NCBI GenBank assembly: GCA_020638055.1
Contig: JACKJH010000002.1
Span: 310,001 to 374,000 of the forward strand
Direction: 5' to 3'
Origin: Hyphomicrobiaceae bacterium
GTDB lineage: Bacteria > Pseudomonadota > Alphaproteobacteria > Rhizobiales > Hyphomicrobiaceae
Length of the DNA: 64,000 nt
Positions 1 through 10,213 of this stretch are shown one piece after another. The notes beneath the pieces are model-generated. The model had not been told where the DNA came from. It did not search any database and worked only from the letters and a program-made list of their open reading frames with translations. A program made the translations under genes and the position numbers. Numbering within the stretch: the stretch's first letter is position 1; each line of letters begins with the position of its first letter.

Positions 1-466
1 ATCCTCTTTGCGGCGCGTCAATGTGTTGTAGAGCCTTGGCGACATCAGTGTCCCTTGGTCGTCTTGTGCATTCATCTTCTCGGCTCCCACCGCTGGCGTA
101 CACTGCTACACTCGCGCGGTTCTATTGTCGCCGAACCTCAGGTCTGCTGCTGGCGGGGGGATTTCGATCCAAAAAAGGCATAGGCCGAGGCATGCGCCAG
201 CTCCAAGAACTCGTTCAAAATGATAGTGCTGCAACAATCGTTGGCAGCATATTTCTGCGCGCATTTTTTCATGGCGTGGTTATGAGCGCTTGGGTTTGAC
301 CCGTCAAGCATCGCAGGCCGCATTAGAAAATGTGTTAACGCGGCTGGATTGTTCACAGCAAACTACGTCCAACATCCGCCGGGTTTGCCTCTTCTGTTAC
401 CCTCAGACGATGGACCGTCAAATGGTGAACAGGCGGTGCAGCAGATACCAACAATCCCGGAGGGGT
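1..466. other. Region without a supported gene
   Basis: I see no gene here with a ribosome binding site, recognisable domain or consistent coding character. Short open frames exist on both strands but resemble nothing I know. The next gene has its own ribosome binding site at about 459-463. Confidence 0.5.
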
Positions 467-931
467 ATGATGGCGACAACGGCACGTTGTGAACGTAAAC
501 TCCCTTGCCAGTCGGGTGCACGCGGTCTTATCGCGGTGGCTTTATTTGGATTTGTCGGCATGGCCGTGGTCCCGGCCGGCCCGCTGTGGGCAGATGAGTA
601 TACGCTTACAAAATCTGAAAAGGGGCTCGACTGTCGCCGCATGGCTGGGCGCATGCAAATCCGCATCCTCGAACTCAGGGATGGCGGGGCTAGGTCCTTT
701 GGGTCTGTGGCGGCGGAGGGGTTGCAAGGCACGGTCGTACCGCTTTTTGGCGGCACGAGCCGGGGGCTGAGTGCTGCGGAGGACGCACAACGCGATCTGG
801 CCAGGCTGCGTGCCATGAATGCCGAACTGATTTCGCGAAAATGCCCTCACTACGATCTGGACGCTGAACTGGCCAAGGACAAGCACGCCTCTTCACCGCG
901 CCTTATTCACGGCGGATCAAAGGCAAAATAA
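467..931 (+). CDS. Hypothetical exported protein
   Basis: About 154 residues of unknown function. The start is placed at the ATGATG at 467/470 because GGAGG lies just upstream (459-463); the frame stays open further upstream but without support. The N-terminus has basic residues followed by a hydrophobic stretch (roughly residues 20-42) ending near an A-D junction, which fits a cleavable signal peptide and a periplasmic location. The mature part is short, charged, and contains two cysteines. No family was recognised. A degenerate copy of the dispersed palindromic repeat begins directly after the stop codon. Confidence 0.6.
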   Translation: MMATTARCERKLPCQSGARGLIAVALFGFVGMAVVPAGPLWADEYTLTKSEKGLDCRRMAGRMQIRILELRDGGARSFGSVAAEGLQGTVVPLFGGTSRGLSAAEDAQRDLARLRAMNAELISRKCPHYDLDAELAKDKHASSPRLIHGGSKAK

Positions 932-939
932 CCCTAGCC

Positions 940-1140
940 CGCATTGCGATCCGACTCCATCGGATTAGCGCTATAGTTTCTTGTTTGGTCGCATTTTCTT
1001 CGACGAACCGGCGTCCACTTCGTCGGAAAATGTTCTAGATCGCTTTTTGATCCGATGGAATCGGACCGGCGATCTAGCTTTTTGGTTTGGTCGCATTTTC
1101 TGCGACGAACCGGCGTCCACTTCGTCGGAAAATGCTCCAG
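940..1140 (+). repeat. Dispersed bipartite palindromic repeat, two units
   Basis: Two copies of the commonest repeat in this window. Each unit has a left palindrome around GATCCGATGGAATCGGATC and a right imperfect palindrome in which GCATTTTC...GACGAA pairs with TTCGTCGGAAAATGC. The units sit head to tail. The left palindrome of the first unit is degenerate. Confidence 0.85.
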
Positions 1141-1172
1141 CCGTCGCCGACCGGCCTGGCACCAATGACCTG

Positions 1173-2006
1173 TCAGTCGTCAGGTGCGGGAAAAAGCGCG
1201 CTGGTCCGGCCGGTGAGACGATAGGCGATTAAACCCATCCATTCCTTCGCGACCATATCAAATCGCTTCAGGCCAGAGGGCAGACTATCGAACCATCGAG
1301 AAACGTCCTGGGGACCGCGCAGACGGTAATCAACTGGGAAGGCCGTGACATTGAGCCCGACCTGGCGGAACACACCGACCGCCCGTGGCATGTGATAGGC
1401 CGAGGTTACCAGCAGCCACGTCTCCCCCGGGCGAGCGCCGGTCAACGGTAATGTCAACGTGGCATTCTCGAAGGTATTGCGCGAGCGGGTTTCCACGATC
1501 AGGCGGGATCTGGAAACGCCAAGGCTGGTGAGCAGTTCGGCGACTGCGGTAGAGCCCTCCTCACTTCGACCGAAAACGCGAGCTGCGCCACCGGTAACCA
1601 CGACTTTTGCGTTTGGAAACCGAGTTGCAAGTCGTGCCGTCTCGGTAATGCGCTCGGCAGCCTCGTTCAGTGCCAGCGTGCCGCGGCCTGATGTTACCCA
1701 GCCATCCTCGGCGCCGCCCAGCACAATGATGCCATCCACCGTAGCCCCAACAGAATCTGCTGATTTTTCCGGGAACCGGTTTTCCAGCGGAAGTATGAGC
1801 GCATTGGCCAGAGGCGAAAGGCCGGCAATGAACATAGCGATCAGTGCCATCATCGACGCGGCCAACCCAGCGCGCCGAAACCGTGGTCCGAGCGCGCACA
1901 GCACCACACCCAGGAGTAGGAGCATCCAGATGAGGCTAGATGGTTGCAAAAAGAACGTCAGAACCTTGGCGGCCGGATAAAACATTGCATCATAGACCCG
2001 CATCAA
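1173..2006 (-). CDS. YdcF/ElyC family (DUF218) membrane protein
   Basis: About 277 residues. Two hydrophobic segments near the N-terminus (about residues 22-42 and 48-70) are followed by a DUF218 domain from about residue 90 to 250. The hallmark features are visible: an IIVLGG strand, a VVVTGGA strand, an E-x-x-S-R-N-T-x-E-N-A motif, and a VTSAYHMPRA motif. Relatives (SanA, ElyC, YdcF) are inner-membrane proteins linked to envelope integrity or nucleotide binding; the substrate is not known here. It is transcribed alone and its 3' end meets the paired repeat at 940-1140. The start is one of two adjacent ATGs. Confidence 0.85.
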   Translation of the reverse strand: MMRVYDAMFYPAAKVLTFFLQPSSLIWMLLLLGVVLCALGPRFRRAGLAASMMALIAMFIAGLSPLANALILPLENRFPEKSADSVGATVDGIIVLGGAEDGWVTSGRGTLALNEAAERITETARLATRFPNAKVVVTGGAARVFGRSEEGSTAVAELLTSLGVSRSRLIVETRSRNTFENATLTLPLTGARPGETWLLVTSAYHMPRAVGVFRQVGLNVTAFPVDYRLRGPQDVSRWFDSLPSGLKRFDMVAKEWMGLIAYRLTGRTSALFPAPDD

Positions 2007-2171
2007 GAGTAAGGTGATTATTGCTCATGGCAACGCAGTTTGAACGATTTGACGCCTTCCACCTAACGTCTCGACATGGAACAACAAGAGGGCAGCGACG
2101 GGATCTTCTCGTGATATGCGATGTGAGGGTACCTTGGGCTTAGATCATATCGAGATGGAGCTGGACGGTTT

Positions 2172-3680
2172 ATGATCCCGTTACCGATCATCGTGCGTAC
2201 GGCCAATGGGTTACATCTGGCCGCTGAAAAGGGCGATACCGCCCAGATTGGCAAACCCATCACAGAAGCTGCTGGGGCGGAGGCGCTAGGCGGCATTGAT
2301 GCCCTGGTGAAGACGCCAACAGACCTGGCCGCCTGGCAACGTACGCTGAATTCACTTACTGAAAACGTGACCCGCGAAATTTCTAATTTCGCCTCGACCT
2401 GGACGCTTATTCAACTCGCGCTGATTGGCGTTGCGTTCCTGGTGTCACTTGGATTGGCACGCCTGCTGGAGCCAAGACTAGAGGCGCGTTTGCGTCGCAT
2501 CCGTAACCAGCCCCGCTTGCTGCGTGCACTCATCATACCTTTGCGACGACTTCAGTGGATCATATTCGCACTATTGCTGTGGGTGATCCTACTGGGCATG
2601 CGCGCATGGACGTGGCCCAGCCGAAGCTATCTCATTGGGGTCGCGGCAAGCCTGGCCGCCGCGTGGGTGGTGATCTCGATCCTGTCCCGCCTAATCCGCA
2701 ACCGGTCCTTTGCGAACATCTTCGCTGTCGTAGCTTGGGGTTCCGTTGCGCTTATTCTACTTGGCCTGGCCGACGACGCTTTGAACCTGCTCGATGCTGT
2801 TGCGTTGAATCTGGGACAGAGCCGCATTTCGCTGCTTCTCGTCGCAAAAAGCATCCTTCTGCTTGCTGTGTTCATGTGGCTGGCTTCGTTCATAAGCGAC
2901 CTGTTCGAAGGGCGACTGGGCAGCAAGTTGGAGATTTCTCCGACAGCCAAGGTCCTGCTCGGCAAGGCCATCAAGGGTTTTGCGTTCACGGTTGCCATCC
3001 TCGCCGCCTTGTCGTTGGTCGGCATCGACTTGACGGCGCTGGCAGTGTTTTCCGGCGCACTCGGCATTGGCATCGGTATCGGCCTGCAGAAGCTCGCCTC
3101 AAACCTGTTGAGCGGTGTCATCATACTGCTGGACCGTTCGATCAAACCCGGTGACGTCATTACCGTGGGCGAAACCTATGGCTCGATCACGTCTCTTAAT
3201 GCACGATATGTATCGGTGGTTGCTCGCAATGGTGTCGAATATCTGGTTCCCAACGAGACCTTCATCACTGAGCCGGTGGTCAATTGGTCTTTCTCGCACA
3301 GCTATGTCCGCGTCGATGTGAAATTCGGTGCGTCCTACGATAGCGATCCGCACGAGGTGCGCCGGGTCGCCCTAGAGTCGCTCAAGAGCAATACACGTGT
3401 CATCAATGTCCAGCCGGCGGCCTGCCATATCACCGGGTTCGGCGATTCCTCGATCGACTACCAATTGCGCTTTTGGATTGAGGACCCGCAGGAAGGCGTG
3501 ACGAACGTGAAAGGTAACGTCTACCTTGCGCTTTGGGATGCATTCAAAGCCAACAACATCTCCATACCGTTCCCGCATCGCGAGATTATTTTCAAGCAAC
3601 CCGTCGGCCCGGCCGCCGCGCCTGACGGCTTTCCGGCTGCGAGCGAGATCGCGGGTAAGCGGGATGATAAGGGCCAATAA
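2172..3680 (+). CDS. MscS-family mechanosensitive ion channel
   Basis: About 502 residues, longer than E. coli MscS (286) because of an N-terminal soluble part and extra membrane helices (hydrophobic segments near residues 78-97, 121-143, 151-172, 181-199, 217-240 and 267-285). The pore helix is clear at about residues 290-330, with the Gly/Ala-rich GALGIGIGIGLQ followed by N-L-L-S-G and D-R-S-I-K-P-G-D, as in the MscS core. The beta domain follows, with R-Y-V-S-V...N-G-V-E-Y-L-V-P-N. Members release solutes on hypo-osmotic shock. The ribosome binding site before the chosen ATG is weak, so a slightly different start is possible. Confidence 0.88.
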   Translation: MIPLPIIVRTANGLHLAAEKGDTAQIGKPITEAAGAEALGGIDALVKTPTDLAAWQRTLNSLTENVTREISNFASTWTLIQLALIGVAFLVSLGLARLLEPRLEARLRRIRNQPRLLRALIIPLRRLQWIIFALLLWVILLGMRAWTWPSRSYLIGVAASLAAAWVVISILSRLIRNRSFANIFAVVAWGSVALILLGLADDALNLLDAVALNLGQSRISLLLVAKSILLLAVFMWLASFISDLFEGRLGSKLEISPTAKVLLGKAIKGFAFTVAILAALSLVGIDLTALAVFSGALGIGIGIGLQKLASNLLSGVIILLDRSIKPGDVITVGETYGSITSLNARYVSVVARNGVEYLVPNETFITEPVVNWSFSHSYVRVDVKFGASYDSDPHEVRRVALESLKSNTRVINVQPAACHITGFGDSSIDYQLRFWIEDPQEGVTNVKGNVYLALWDAFKANNISIPFPHREIIFKQPVGPAAAPDGFPAASEIAGKRDDKGQ

Positions 3681-3709
3681 GCGCGACTTGAAATGATCTC
3701 CTTGCAATG

Positions 3710-3877
3710 TCATTGCAACAATAAAGCCACGCGATCATAAAGCCGCATGTTCAGGTGCGTCGGGCAGTCCCCGATCCAGTGATCTGAAACACCGTGCACG
3801 AAGATGGCGTCGGCACCAAGCATCAACGGCGCATACACAGCGCGCCTGGCTTTGACATCACCGTGGGGCGGCATCAT
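3710..3877 (-). CDS. Possible 55-aa ORF, perhaps a gene remnant
   Basis: A short frame reading M-M-P-P-H-G-D..., with a plausible internal stretch A-D-A-I-F-V-H-G-V-S-D-H-W-I-G-D and a stop just downstream of the MscS gene. No clear ribosome binding site. A 16-bp direct duplication (GTGGGGCGGCATCATC-like, about 3862-3893) lies at its start. It may be the tail of a decayed gene. I do not recognise a family, and the call is weak. Confidence 0.2.
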   Translation of the reverse strand: MMPPHGDVKARRAVYAPLMLGADAIFVHGVSDHWIGDCPTHLNMRLYDRVALLLQ

Positions 3878-4074
3878 CGTGGGGCGGCATCATTGTTCGG
3901 TAATTTCCTGCCATTAAAATCTAGATAACGATTATTGAACTTATAGATCAGCCCTACTCCCGTGTTCCATAAGCCTCGCAGAAAATGCGAAATGCGGTAG
4001 CAGTGCGCTGTGATTCGCCGCTCGTGGTATAAGAATCAGCGAACACACCGAGTATTTTGGAGCGAGACGCACCT

Positions 4075-4557
4075 GTGCCCAACACTGACAAAATTCGCGA
4101 GAAACCCTCGTCAATACCCTGGCCGCCGATTCTGCTGGTGGTCGCGGTCATTGCAGCAGCTTTGCTAATACGCATCTGGCCGCTGCCATGGCCCGGGCTT
4201 GACGATGCTGGCGCGCGCTTCATCGGGCTTGGCGTGGGGGCTGCAGGCCTCGGCCTTATTGTTTGGTCGGCGTTGACGATGTGGCGGCATAAGACAACCG
4301 TGTTGCCCAACAAAGGTGTCGACGAACTGGTAACCGACGGGCCATACCGCTGGCGGCGCAACCCTATCTACATTGGCGATGCGCTGGTGCTGCTTGGCGT
4401 GGCCGAGATGACCAAGAACATTTGGTTCGTTATCCTGGTGCCTCCCTTCCTGCTGGCTGTGCTGTGGCTGGCAATCCTGCCGGAAGAAAGGCATCTGGAG
4501 GCCAAGTTTGGAGATCGCTGGCGCGCTTACCGCGATGCGACACGCAGATTGTTTTAA
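4075..4557 (+). CDS. Isoprenylcysteine methyltransferase-like membrane protein
   Basis: About 160 residues with four hydrophobic segments. The C-terminal half has the ICMT/PEMT-type signature: G-P-Y-R-W-x-R-N-P-I-Y-I-G, then after two helices E-E-R-H-L-E-x-K-F-G-x-x-W-x-x-Y. That region binds S-adenosylmethionine in the family. The true bacterial substrate is generally unknown (lipid or small-molecule methylation). The start is set at GTG 4075, with GGAG at 4059-4062; a TTG at 4057 is also possible. It stands upstream of, and may be co-transcribed with, the DUF4287 gene. Confidence 0.8.
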   Translation: MPNTDKIREKPSSIPWPPILLVVAVIAAALLIRIWPLPWPGLDDAGARFIGLGVGAAGLGLIVWSALTMWRHKTTVLPNKGVDELVTDGPYRWRRNPIYIGDALVLLGVAEMTKNIWFVILVPPFLLAVLWLAILPEERHLEAKFGDRWRAYRDATRRLF

Positions 4558-4642
4558 GGGAAGCCGTTTTCACATGGCGGAAGCTGGGTGAAAACGACAA
4601 GGCCGGGGAAAGAAACAGCGTCGGGGAACGAAAGCCGGAGCA

Positions 4643-5542
4643 ATGAGCACAGACTGGCGGGAAAAGGAACGCGAATTCTTGACGAGCCTCCAGGCCGACA
4701 CCGGTCGGGATCTGGCTCAATGGATGCGTGTGATCGCCGCACAGAACCTGCCACACCGCAACGACATTATCGATTGGTTGCGTCAGCAGGGCTTTCTGTT
4801 CGCGAAAGCTTCCTGGCTGGAGCGTATTCACAACAACGGCGGTCGGCCAATCTATCTCACGCTGGAGGATCTTTTCGAGGAAAAGCCATCCCAAACAGCA
4901 GAGCCGTTTCAAAATGAAATTGCTGAGTGGCGCGTGGCTGTTGCCGGTGGTGGAGGAACGCCGGTCATAGCTTCCTTGCCATCCACGCCGTCGATCGTGC
5001 CCGGTGAAAATGCGCCTGCCCCACCTCAAAACAAACTTCTGCGCGCTGTGCCATCACCAGCGATACCGGCTGGGCTTGCAGATGGTGTGAAAGGTGCGGT
5101 GGCTGGATCTGTGAAAGATGAGACCGTATCCAGTGGGCCGGTACCATCGTCGACGCCAGCGACCTTCGCAAGGGCGGCGGTGCGTTCGTCCGAACGGGAG
5201 GACGTCCTGGCAAAGGGCAAAGCCTACCGGCCTCTTGCGACACATTTGTTACGAATGATCGAAGACGCGATCCCTGATCTGGACGTGACACCTGGCACCG
5301 GCCACCTGACATTGGGGCGTGAAGGAAAAATCTTCGGACTTATCGCTGTGAGTAGCAAGGATATACGTCTAGTCCTGAAGCTGAACGCAGATTGTGTTGC
5401 ATCTGAAACATGGTTGCCGGTCAAGTTGCCGGCTCCACTTTCGCGGGCCGCTGCAGGCATGAGCGCGATGGCCGTGTTGACCGACGCACGCCAACTCAAT
5501 GACGCTTTGATTAACTGTGTCAAAGACACGGCCGGGCCCTAA
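4643..5542 (+). CDS. DUF4287/DUF5655 domain protein
   Basis: About 299 residues. The N-terminal about 70 residues match the DUF4287 pattern (W-x-x-x-I-A...L-P-H-R-x-x-I-x-W-L-R...G-F-x-x-A-x-W-L-E). A long low-complexity Pro/Ala linker follows, and the last about 100 residues look like DUF5655 (predicted transport or DNA-interaction fold, function unknown). ATG 4643 has GGAG immediately upstream. I know no established biochemical role. Confidence 0.7.
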   Translation: MSTDWREKEREFLTSLQADTGRDLAQWMRVIAAQNLPHRNDIIDWLRQQGFLFAKASWLERIHNNGGRPIYLTLEDLFEEKPSQTAEPFQNEIAEWRVAVAGGGGTPVIASLPSTPSIVPGENAPAPPQNKLLRAVPSPAIPAGLADGVKGAVAGSVKDETVSSGPVPSSTPATFARAAVRSSEREDVLAKGKAYRPLATHLLRMIEDAIPDLDVTPGTGHLTLGREGKIFGLIAVSSKDIRLVLKLNADCVASETWLPVKLPAPLSRAAAGMSAMAVLTDARQLNDALINCVKDTAGP

Positions 5543-5621
5543 GACCTTGAGGAATAGCGCTTAGACCACCATCTAATTGCCTTGTTTGTCCTGCCTTTCT
5601 GGTTGGGTTGGAGGAGTGGCG

Positions 5622-6998
5622 ATGGCGATGGAATTTGTACAATGCTCGCGGCGTAGCGCGCACGGAGCCATTGCAACGGCCGTTCTGGCGGCAAGTGTTA
5701 TTGCAAGTGGGTGCGCCAGCGCGATCGCGCAGACGTCACACCGCGACGGCATCACAGAACTTCTGGTGCGAACGGGCGTGGTGGCGCCAGCCAATACAGC
5801 GGAAGCCAATTCAGGGACAACTGCTACACCTAGTGCAGGTGGCGAGGCAGCGTCCAATGCCCCTCCCACGCCCACCCGTGATCCTCGTGAAGGCGATAAG
5901 GACTACGAGCAGGCCAAGCGGTTGATGCAGGCGGTTGATGCCATTCTCAAAGACACCGCCGATCAGCGCAGCCAAGTCAACAAGCTTCCCGGCCGCAACG
6001 ATTTCATCGTGCCTCCCATTTGGACCGAAACACGCGAGGATCGCGAAGACAAAATTCGCAATTTGATTGATTCCGCGCTTGGCATCATCACCGATGTGCC
6101 AGTGGTTGAGGTTCAAAAGCGGGTCGAAGGCCTGCGCTCCAACATCCGTGAGTTGGAAGATCACATTGTAGCACTAAAGGAAAAGCAGCTCACTGCACCA
6201 GATGATGGAATGCTGCCCGGCGTTCTGACCGACACGGTCAAAAGCCTTGGCGACAACATCACTGAAACCCAGACCCGCATCGCCAAAAATCGCGATGAGA
6301 TTGCCAAGGCGAAGGCGGAAATTTCGCAGGCGCTCATGGCCTCTGGCGTTGAGCTGGGCCCCGAACAGGTTGACCTGCTACTGGACAGTGTTCTATCCGG
6401 CGATCTTGTCCGTCTCGTTGCGGTTTTCAATGCCGCCAAGGTGATCGACCATCAACTTTCCAAGATGATGGCTGCGTCCGGTGACAACATGAATGCAACG
6501 CGCAAGTATTTCGCGATGCATGCTGCACTTTTCGCCATGCTGGTGCAGGCGCAGGACGCAACGATACAAAAAATCGACACCAATTATATGCCTAAACTCG
6601 ATGCGATCTTGAAAGACATCGAAGCGGCGCGCGCCAAGACGCGTCAGTTGATGCGGGCTGAAAACCGCTCTGACCAGAAGCGCGCGCTGGACTCTAATCT
6701 GGAGAGCCAGAAAGTGGCCGAGGAGGCTGCGCGCGGTTATCGAAAGTACCTGCGCCAGCAGCGCGAACAAATTGCCCGGGCTCGCTCGCGCGCGGTGCAC
6801 GATCTCAGGATTGCTGATAATACGTTCGAAACGGTGGAAGCGAGTTTTCAACTCCGCAATCTGATGCGTGACAGTGCAGCGTCGTTTGAAGCCATTCAAA
6901 AGCTCGAAGCGCCAACTTTCGACCAGATCTTCAAGAATGAGGAATTGAGGCGGGAGTTCGAAAACCTGACGCGCAAGCTTGACGCGCCCACGTCGTGA
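5622..6998 (+). CDS. Hypothetical secreted coiled-coil protein
   Basis: About 458 residues. ATG 5622 is preceded by GGAGGAG at 5610-5616. A signal sequence ends around residue 30-37 (A-S-A-I-A-Q), and a nearby S-G-C triplet might instead make it a lipoprotein. Past a Pro/Thr linker the protein is almost entirely charged and helical, with heptad-like stretches around residues 140-240 and 330-420, suggesting coiled coils. No enzymatic motif seen. It is transcribed alone. Confidence 0.65.
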   Translation: MAMEFVQCSRRSAHGAIATAVLAASVIASGCASAIAQTSHRDGITELLVRTGVVAPANTAEANSGTTATPSAGGEAASNAPPTPTRDPREGDKDYEQAKRLMQAVDAILKDTADQRSQVNKLPGRNDFIVPPIWTETREDREDKIRNLIDSALGIITDVPVVEVQKRVEGLRSNIRELEDHIVALKEKQLTAPDDGMLPGVLTDTVKSLGDNITETQTRIAKNRDEIAKAKAEISQALMASGVELGPEQVDLLLDSVLSGDLVRLVAVFNAAKVIDHQLSKMMAASGDNMNATRKYFAMHAALFAMLVQAQDATIQKIDTNYMPKLDAILKDIEAARAKTRQLMRAENRSDQKRALDSNLESQKVAEEAARGYRKYLRQQREQIARARSRAVHDLRIADNTFETVEASFQLRNLMRDSAASFEAIQKLEAPTFDQIFKNEELRREFENLTRKLDAPTS

Positions 6999-7147
6999 GT
7001 TGAGTTGGCGTTGGTTTCAACAGTTGGGCAGTTCATCTCGGCCAAGGGCTGTTGGAGTGGATCACATCGACAATATCTTTCGCTGACGCTTTTTTTAGCG
7101 TTTGCCTGGATGTGACCTCATCGCAAACGCGTGCGCAGACTTGAAAA

Positions 7148-8524
7148 CTACATCAACCAAAGTGCCGCCAATCCCAGGAAGGCAAAAAAGCCAACGACAT
7201 CGGTTACAGTCGTGACGAAGACACCGGACGCAGGCGCGGGGTCAAGGTCGAAATGATCCATCACGAGCGGAATCAAGATACCCGCGAGCGCGGCCGCGAT
7301 CATATTGACCACCATCGCCACCGCAATCACGGTGCCCAGCTTGGTTGATCCGAACCAAACCAACACAACGGCAGCCATGATGACAGACAAGATTAGACCG
7401 TTAATGATGCCGACCAGGAATTCACGTGTGACGACGCGCGGCGCATTCACCGGGCCCAGCTTGTTGGTGGCCAACGCGCGCACGGTGACGGTCATGGTCT
7501 GTGTTCCGGCATTGCCGCCCATGGAGGCAACGATTGGCATAAGTACCGCCAGCGATACCATTTGCTCGATCGTGGCGTCGAAAATCTGAATGACGAACGA
7601 CGCCAGTATCGCTGTACCCAGATTGACGATCAGCCAAGGTACCCGTGAACGCGTCGTATCCAACACCGTGTCAGCAAGAGATTCATCACCGACACCGGCC
7701 AGAGCCTTCATGTCCTCTTCGGCCTCTTCCTGGATGATGTCGACCACGTCATCGACGGTCACAACACCGACAAGGCGCTGGTTTGCGTCGACGACGGGTG
7801 CCGACATCAAGTCGTGGCGACCGAATTGGCGGGCGACTTCTTCCTGATCTTCTGTTGCGAGCACCAGATGGCGATCAGGATTCATGATTTCGGAGACGCT
7901 GACATCACGCTTGGTTCGCAAAAGACGCGACAGCTCCACGGAGCCTAGAACACGAAAGCTCGGGTCGACGACGAATATTTCCGAGAACATTTCGGGCAGG
8001 TCCTCGGTCTCGCGCATGTAGTCGATGACGTGACCGACGGTCCAGAACGGTGCAACAGCAACGAAGTCCGACTGCATGAGGCGGCCGGCGGTTTCTTCTG
8101 GATATTCAAGGTTGCGTTCCAGCGCGGCGCGTTCGTCGGTGGGCAACTGCGCGAGAATTTCCTGCCGATCCTCTTCGCCGAGGTCCTCAAGCAAGTAGGC
8201 GGCGTCGTCGGTCTCCAGTTCGCTGACAGCGCGCGCAAGCAACGCATTGGGCAGCGCTTCGGAAAGCTGATCGCGAACGGCTGGATCAAGTTCGGAGAAA
8301 ACCTCGAAATCGAATGCCTCACCCATCGTCTCGATCATGGAAACGCGGTCGTCTGGGCTCAGCAATTCGATAAGGTCGCCGAGGTCTGGCGTGCTCAGAT
8401 CCTCGACCAGTTTGCGCAGGCTTTCCTTGTCCCCCGCTTCGATCGCGTCAGTGACATTGCGAACCAGCGCCGTGCGCACCTCGTCTTCGTCCAGGGCGAT
8501 ATCTTTCTCAAGCTGCTCGGTCAT
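7148..8524 (-). CDS. mgtE: Magnesium transporter MgtE
   Basis: About 458 residues, the normal MgtE length. Order of domains: N-terminal superhelical domain (about 20-130), two CBS domains (about 140-265), then five transmembrane helices (about 285-455). The transport domain shows the family signature with P-I-V-A-S-M-G-G-N-A-G-T-Q-T. MgtE is a dimeric Mg2+ channel gated by Mg2+ binding to the cytosolic domains. The start is placed at the ATG at 8524, since GGAGG sits 8 bases upstream; an upstream in-frame start at 8566 is less supported. Confidence 0.93.
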   Translation of the reverse strand: MTEQLEKDIALDEDEVRTALVRNVTDAIEAGDKESLRKLVEDLSTPDLGDLIELLSPDDRVSMIETMGEAFDFEVFSELDPAVRDQLSEALPNALLARAVSELETDDAAYLLEDLGEEDRQEILAQLPTDERAALERNLEYPEETAGRLMQSDFVAVAPFWTVGHVIDYMRETEDLPEMFSEIFVVDPSFRVLGSVELSRLLRTKRDVSVSEIMNPDRHLVLATEDQEEVARQFGRHDLMSAPVVDANQRLVGVVTVDDVVDIIQEEAEEDMKALAGVGDESLADTVLDTTRSRVPWLIVNLGTAILASFVIQIFDATIEQMVSLAVLMPIVASMGGNAGTQTMTVTVRALATNKLGPVNAPRVVTREFLVGIINGLILSVIMAAVVLVWFGSTKLGTVIAVAMVVNMIAAALAGILIPLVMDHFDLDPAPASGVFVTTVTDVVGFFAFLGLAALWLM

Positions 8525-8797
8525 GTGAGCATCCTCCGCAGCCGGAGCACCGGCCATTTTTCGCAATTCAGGGGTGGTGAACCTGGTGGTTTATCGGGCT
8601 CTTAGCACACTTTGAGACGGGGCAAATGCACTGCGACCACTTTGCAACAGAGCATACGCGTCTCTTGCCCGGGGCACCACAATTGGCCACGAAGATGTTA
8701 GGGTATACGCAAAATACAACGGTGGAAGTCTGTCTGAGTGGCGCATAGCGTGCTGCCCAGTGCTTCCAGGTGGTCATTACATTACGGACAAAACAAC

Positions 8798-9898
8798 ATG
8801 CCGACAGGAATTTGGGCCCGGACTTGTGCTGCAATTTTGAGCTGTGCTGCAGTCGGTGCAACCGCCTCAATCGCGAATGCCGCTTGCGACAACAAAAATG
8901 CGCTCGGCGTGGAACGCGTGGTGGAAGTGGACACCACGAAAGGTCCGCGGCTGGGCCACGTCCAATACAAGGACATAGACTTTTTGCGCCCAGGCGAGGT
9001 TGTGCTGACTTTTGACGATGGTCCTTCGCATCAGACGACGCCGAAAGTTCTGGAAGCACTTCGTGCACATTGCACCAAGGCCATCTTCTTCATGGTGGGC
9101 CGCATGGCGGTCGCCTATCCCGACATGGTACGCACAGTGGAAGAAGCCGGGCATACGATTGGCTCGCACACGTGGTCACATAAGAATCTGGCAAGACTCT
9201 CGTCCAAAGGGGCGGAAAAGGAAGTCGAACTTGGATTGAGCGCCATTACCGCAGCGCTCGGCAAGCCGATCGCTCCCTTCTTCAGGTTTCCCTATCTCAG
9301 CGACCCCCGCCGTGTCATCGCGGATCTGGAGGCGCGTGACCATGCGGTATTTTCCGTGGATGTCGACAGCTACGACTGGAAGGCGCGGTCAACGTCGCGG
9401 ATGTCCAATAACGTCTTTTCGCAACTAGAAAAGAGCGGCAAGGGCATAATCCTGTTTCACGATATTCAACGCGTAACGGCCAAGGGGCTGAAGTCATTAC
9501 TCGACGAACTCAAGCGCCGGAACTTCAAGGTTGTGCACCTTGTGCCCAAAACCACGGCAGCCACACTGGCGTCCTATGACGAAACAGCCAAAAATCTACT
9601 TGCTAAACGCCACGTCGCTGCGGCCAATCCCATGACGACACGGTCGGTTGTTTGGCCCATGTCGGGCGCGATAGAACCCTCTGAAACAATCGCGCGGCCA
9701 GAGGGGCAAAAAACGCTTCAGCCTAAAGTTGCCTCAGCCACTGACGCTTCGACAGGGGTCGACGGGTCGGCTGCGCGTAGCGATACGTCGTCTTCGCGCT
9801 CGCATCGTCGCAGCCCCCGGGCCGCTCCGGCGGCTCGACCTGCCCCCCGTGAGCGCCCCAAGAAGACGGTTTTTGAAGAGGCTTTCGGAAAGTTCTGA
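8798..9898 (+). CDS. Secreted NodB-domain polysaccharide deacetylase, copy 1
   Basis: About 366 residues. A signal peptide covers residues 1-28 (ends A-N-A-A). The NodB domain is in the first two thirds: motif 1 T-F-D-D-G-P-S-H (metal-binding Asp), motif 2 H-T-W-S-H (metal His pair), motif 3 F-F-R-F-P-Y, and a late L-F-H-D-I motif. These are the catalytic residues of carbohydrate esterase family 4. The C-terminal about 90 residues are a Pro/Ala/Arg-rich tail. The second copy at 10380 is a clear paralogue with the same architecture. Substrate (chitin-like, peptidoglycan or exopolysaccharide) cannot be told. Confidence 0.87.
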   Translation: MPTGIWARTCAAILSCAAVGATASIANAACDNKNALGVERVVEVDTTKGPRLGHVQYKDIDFLRPGEVVLTFDDGPSHQTTPKVLEALRAHCTKAIFFMVGRMAVAYPDMVRTVEEAGHTIGSHTWSHKNLARLSSKGAEKEVELGLSAITAALGKPIAPFFRFPYLSDPRRVIADLEARDHAVFSVDVDSYDWKARSTSRMSNNVFSQLEKSGKGIILFHDIQRVTAKGLKSLLDELKRRNFKVVHLVPKTTAATLASYDETAKNLLAKRHVAAANPMTTRSVVWPMSGAIEPSETIARPEGQKTLQPKVASATDASTGVDGSAARSDTSSSRSHRRSPRAAPAARPAPRERPKKTVFEEAFGKF

Positions 9899-10213
9899 CC
9901 TCGGCCGGCGGCGGTATGGATGGCTTGCGAACAGATCGCCGCTCGCCTTAGGCACGGCGACCTGGGCTAACGCCATGGCCAGCCGCCAGCGGTTTCTGGC
10001 AAAATTCACCTGAAATTCAGATTGCTGTGATAACGTGATCTTCGTTGTTCGGCTTGGCGCTGGTGTGGGATCTTTTGCCGGAACCTGCCATAGCACCCCG
10101 GCTTGAATTTATGTGTTGCAAGAGTGGCTCGCCGTTGCAAATCCGCTGCTTCATGCCCAGCCAAATTGACGGATTTGCTTGCGAACCGACGCAAACTGGA
10201 GAATTCTCTGGCC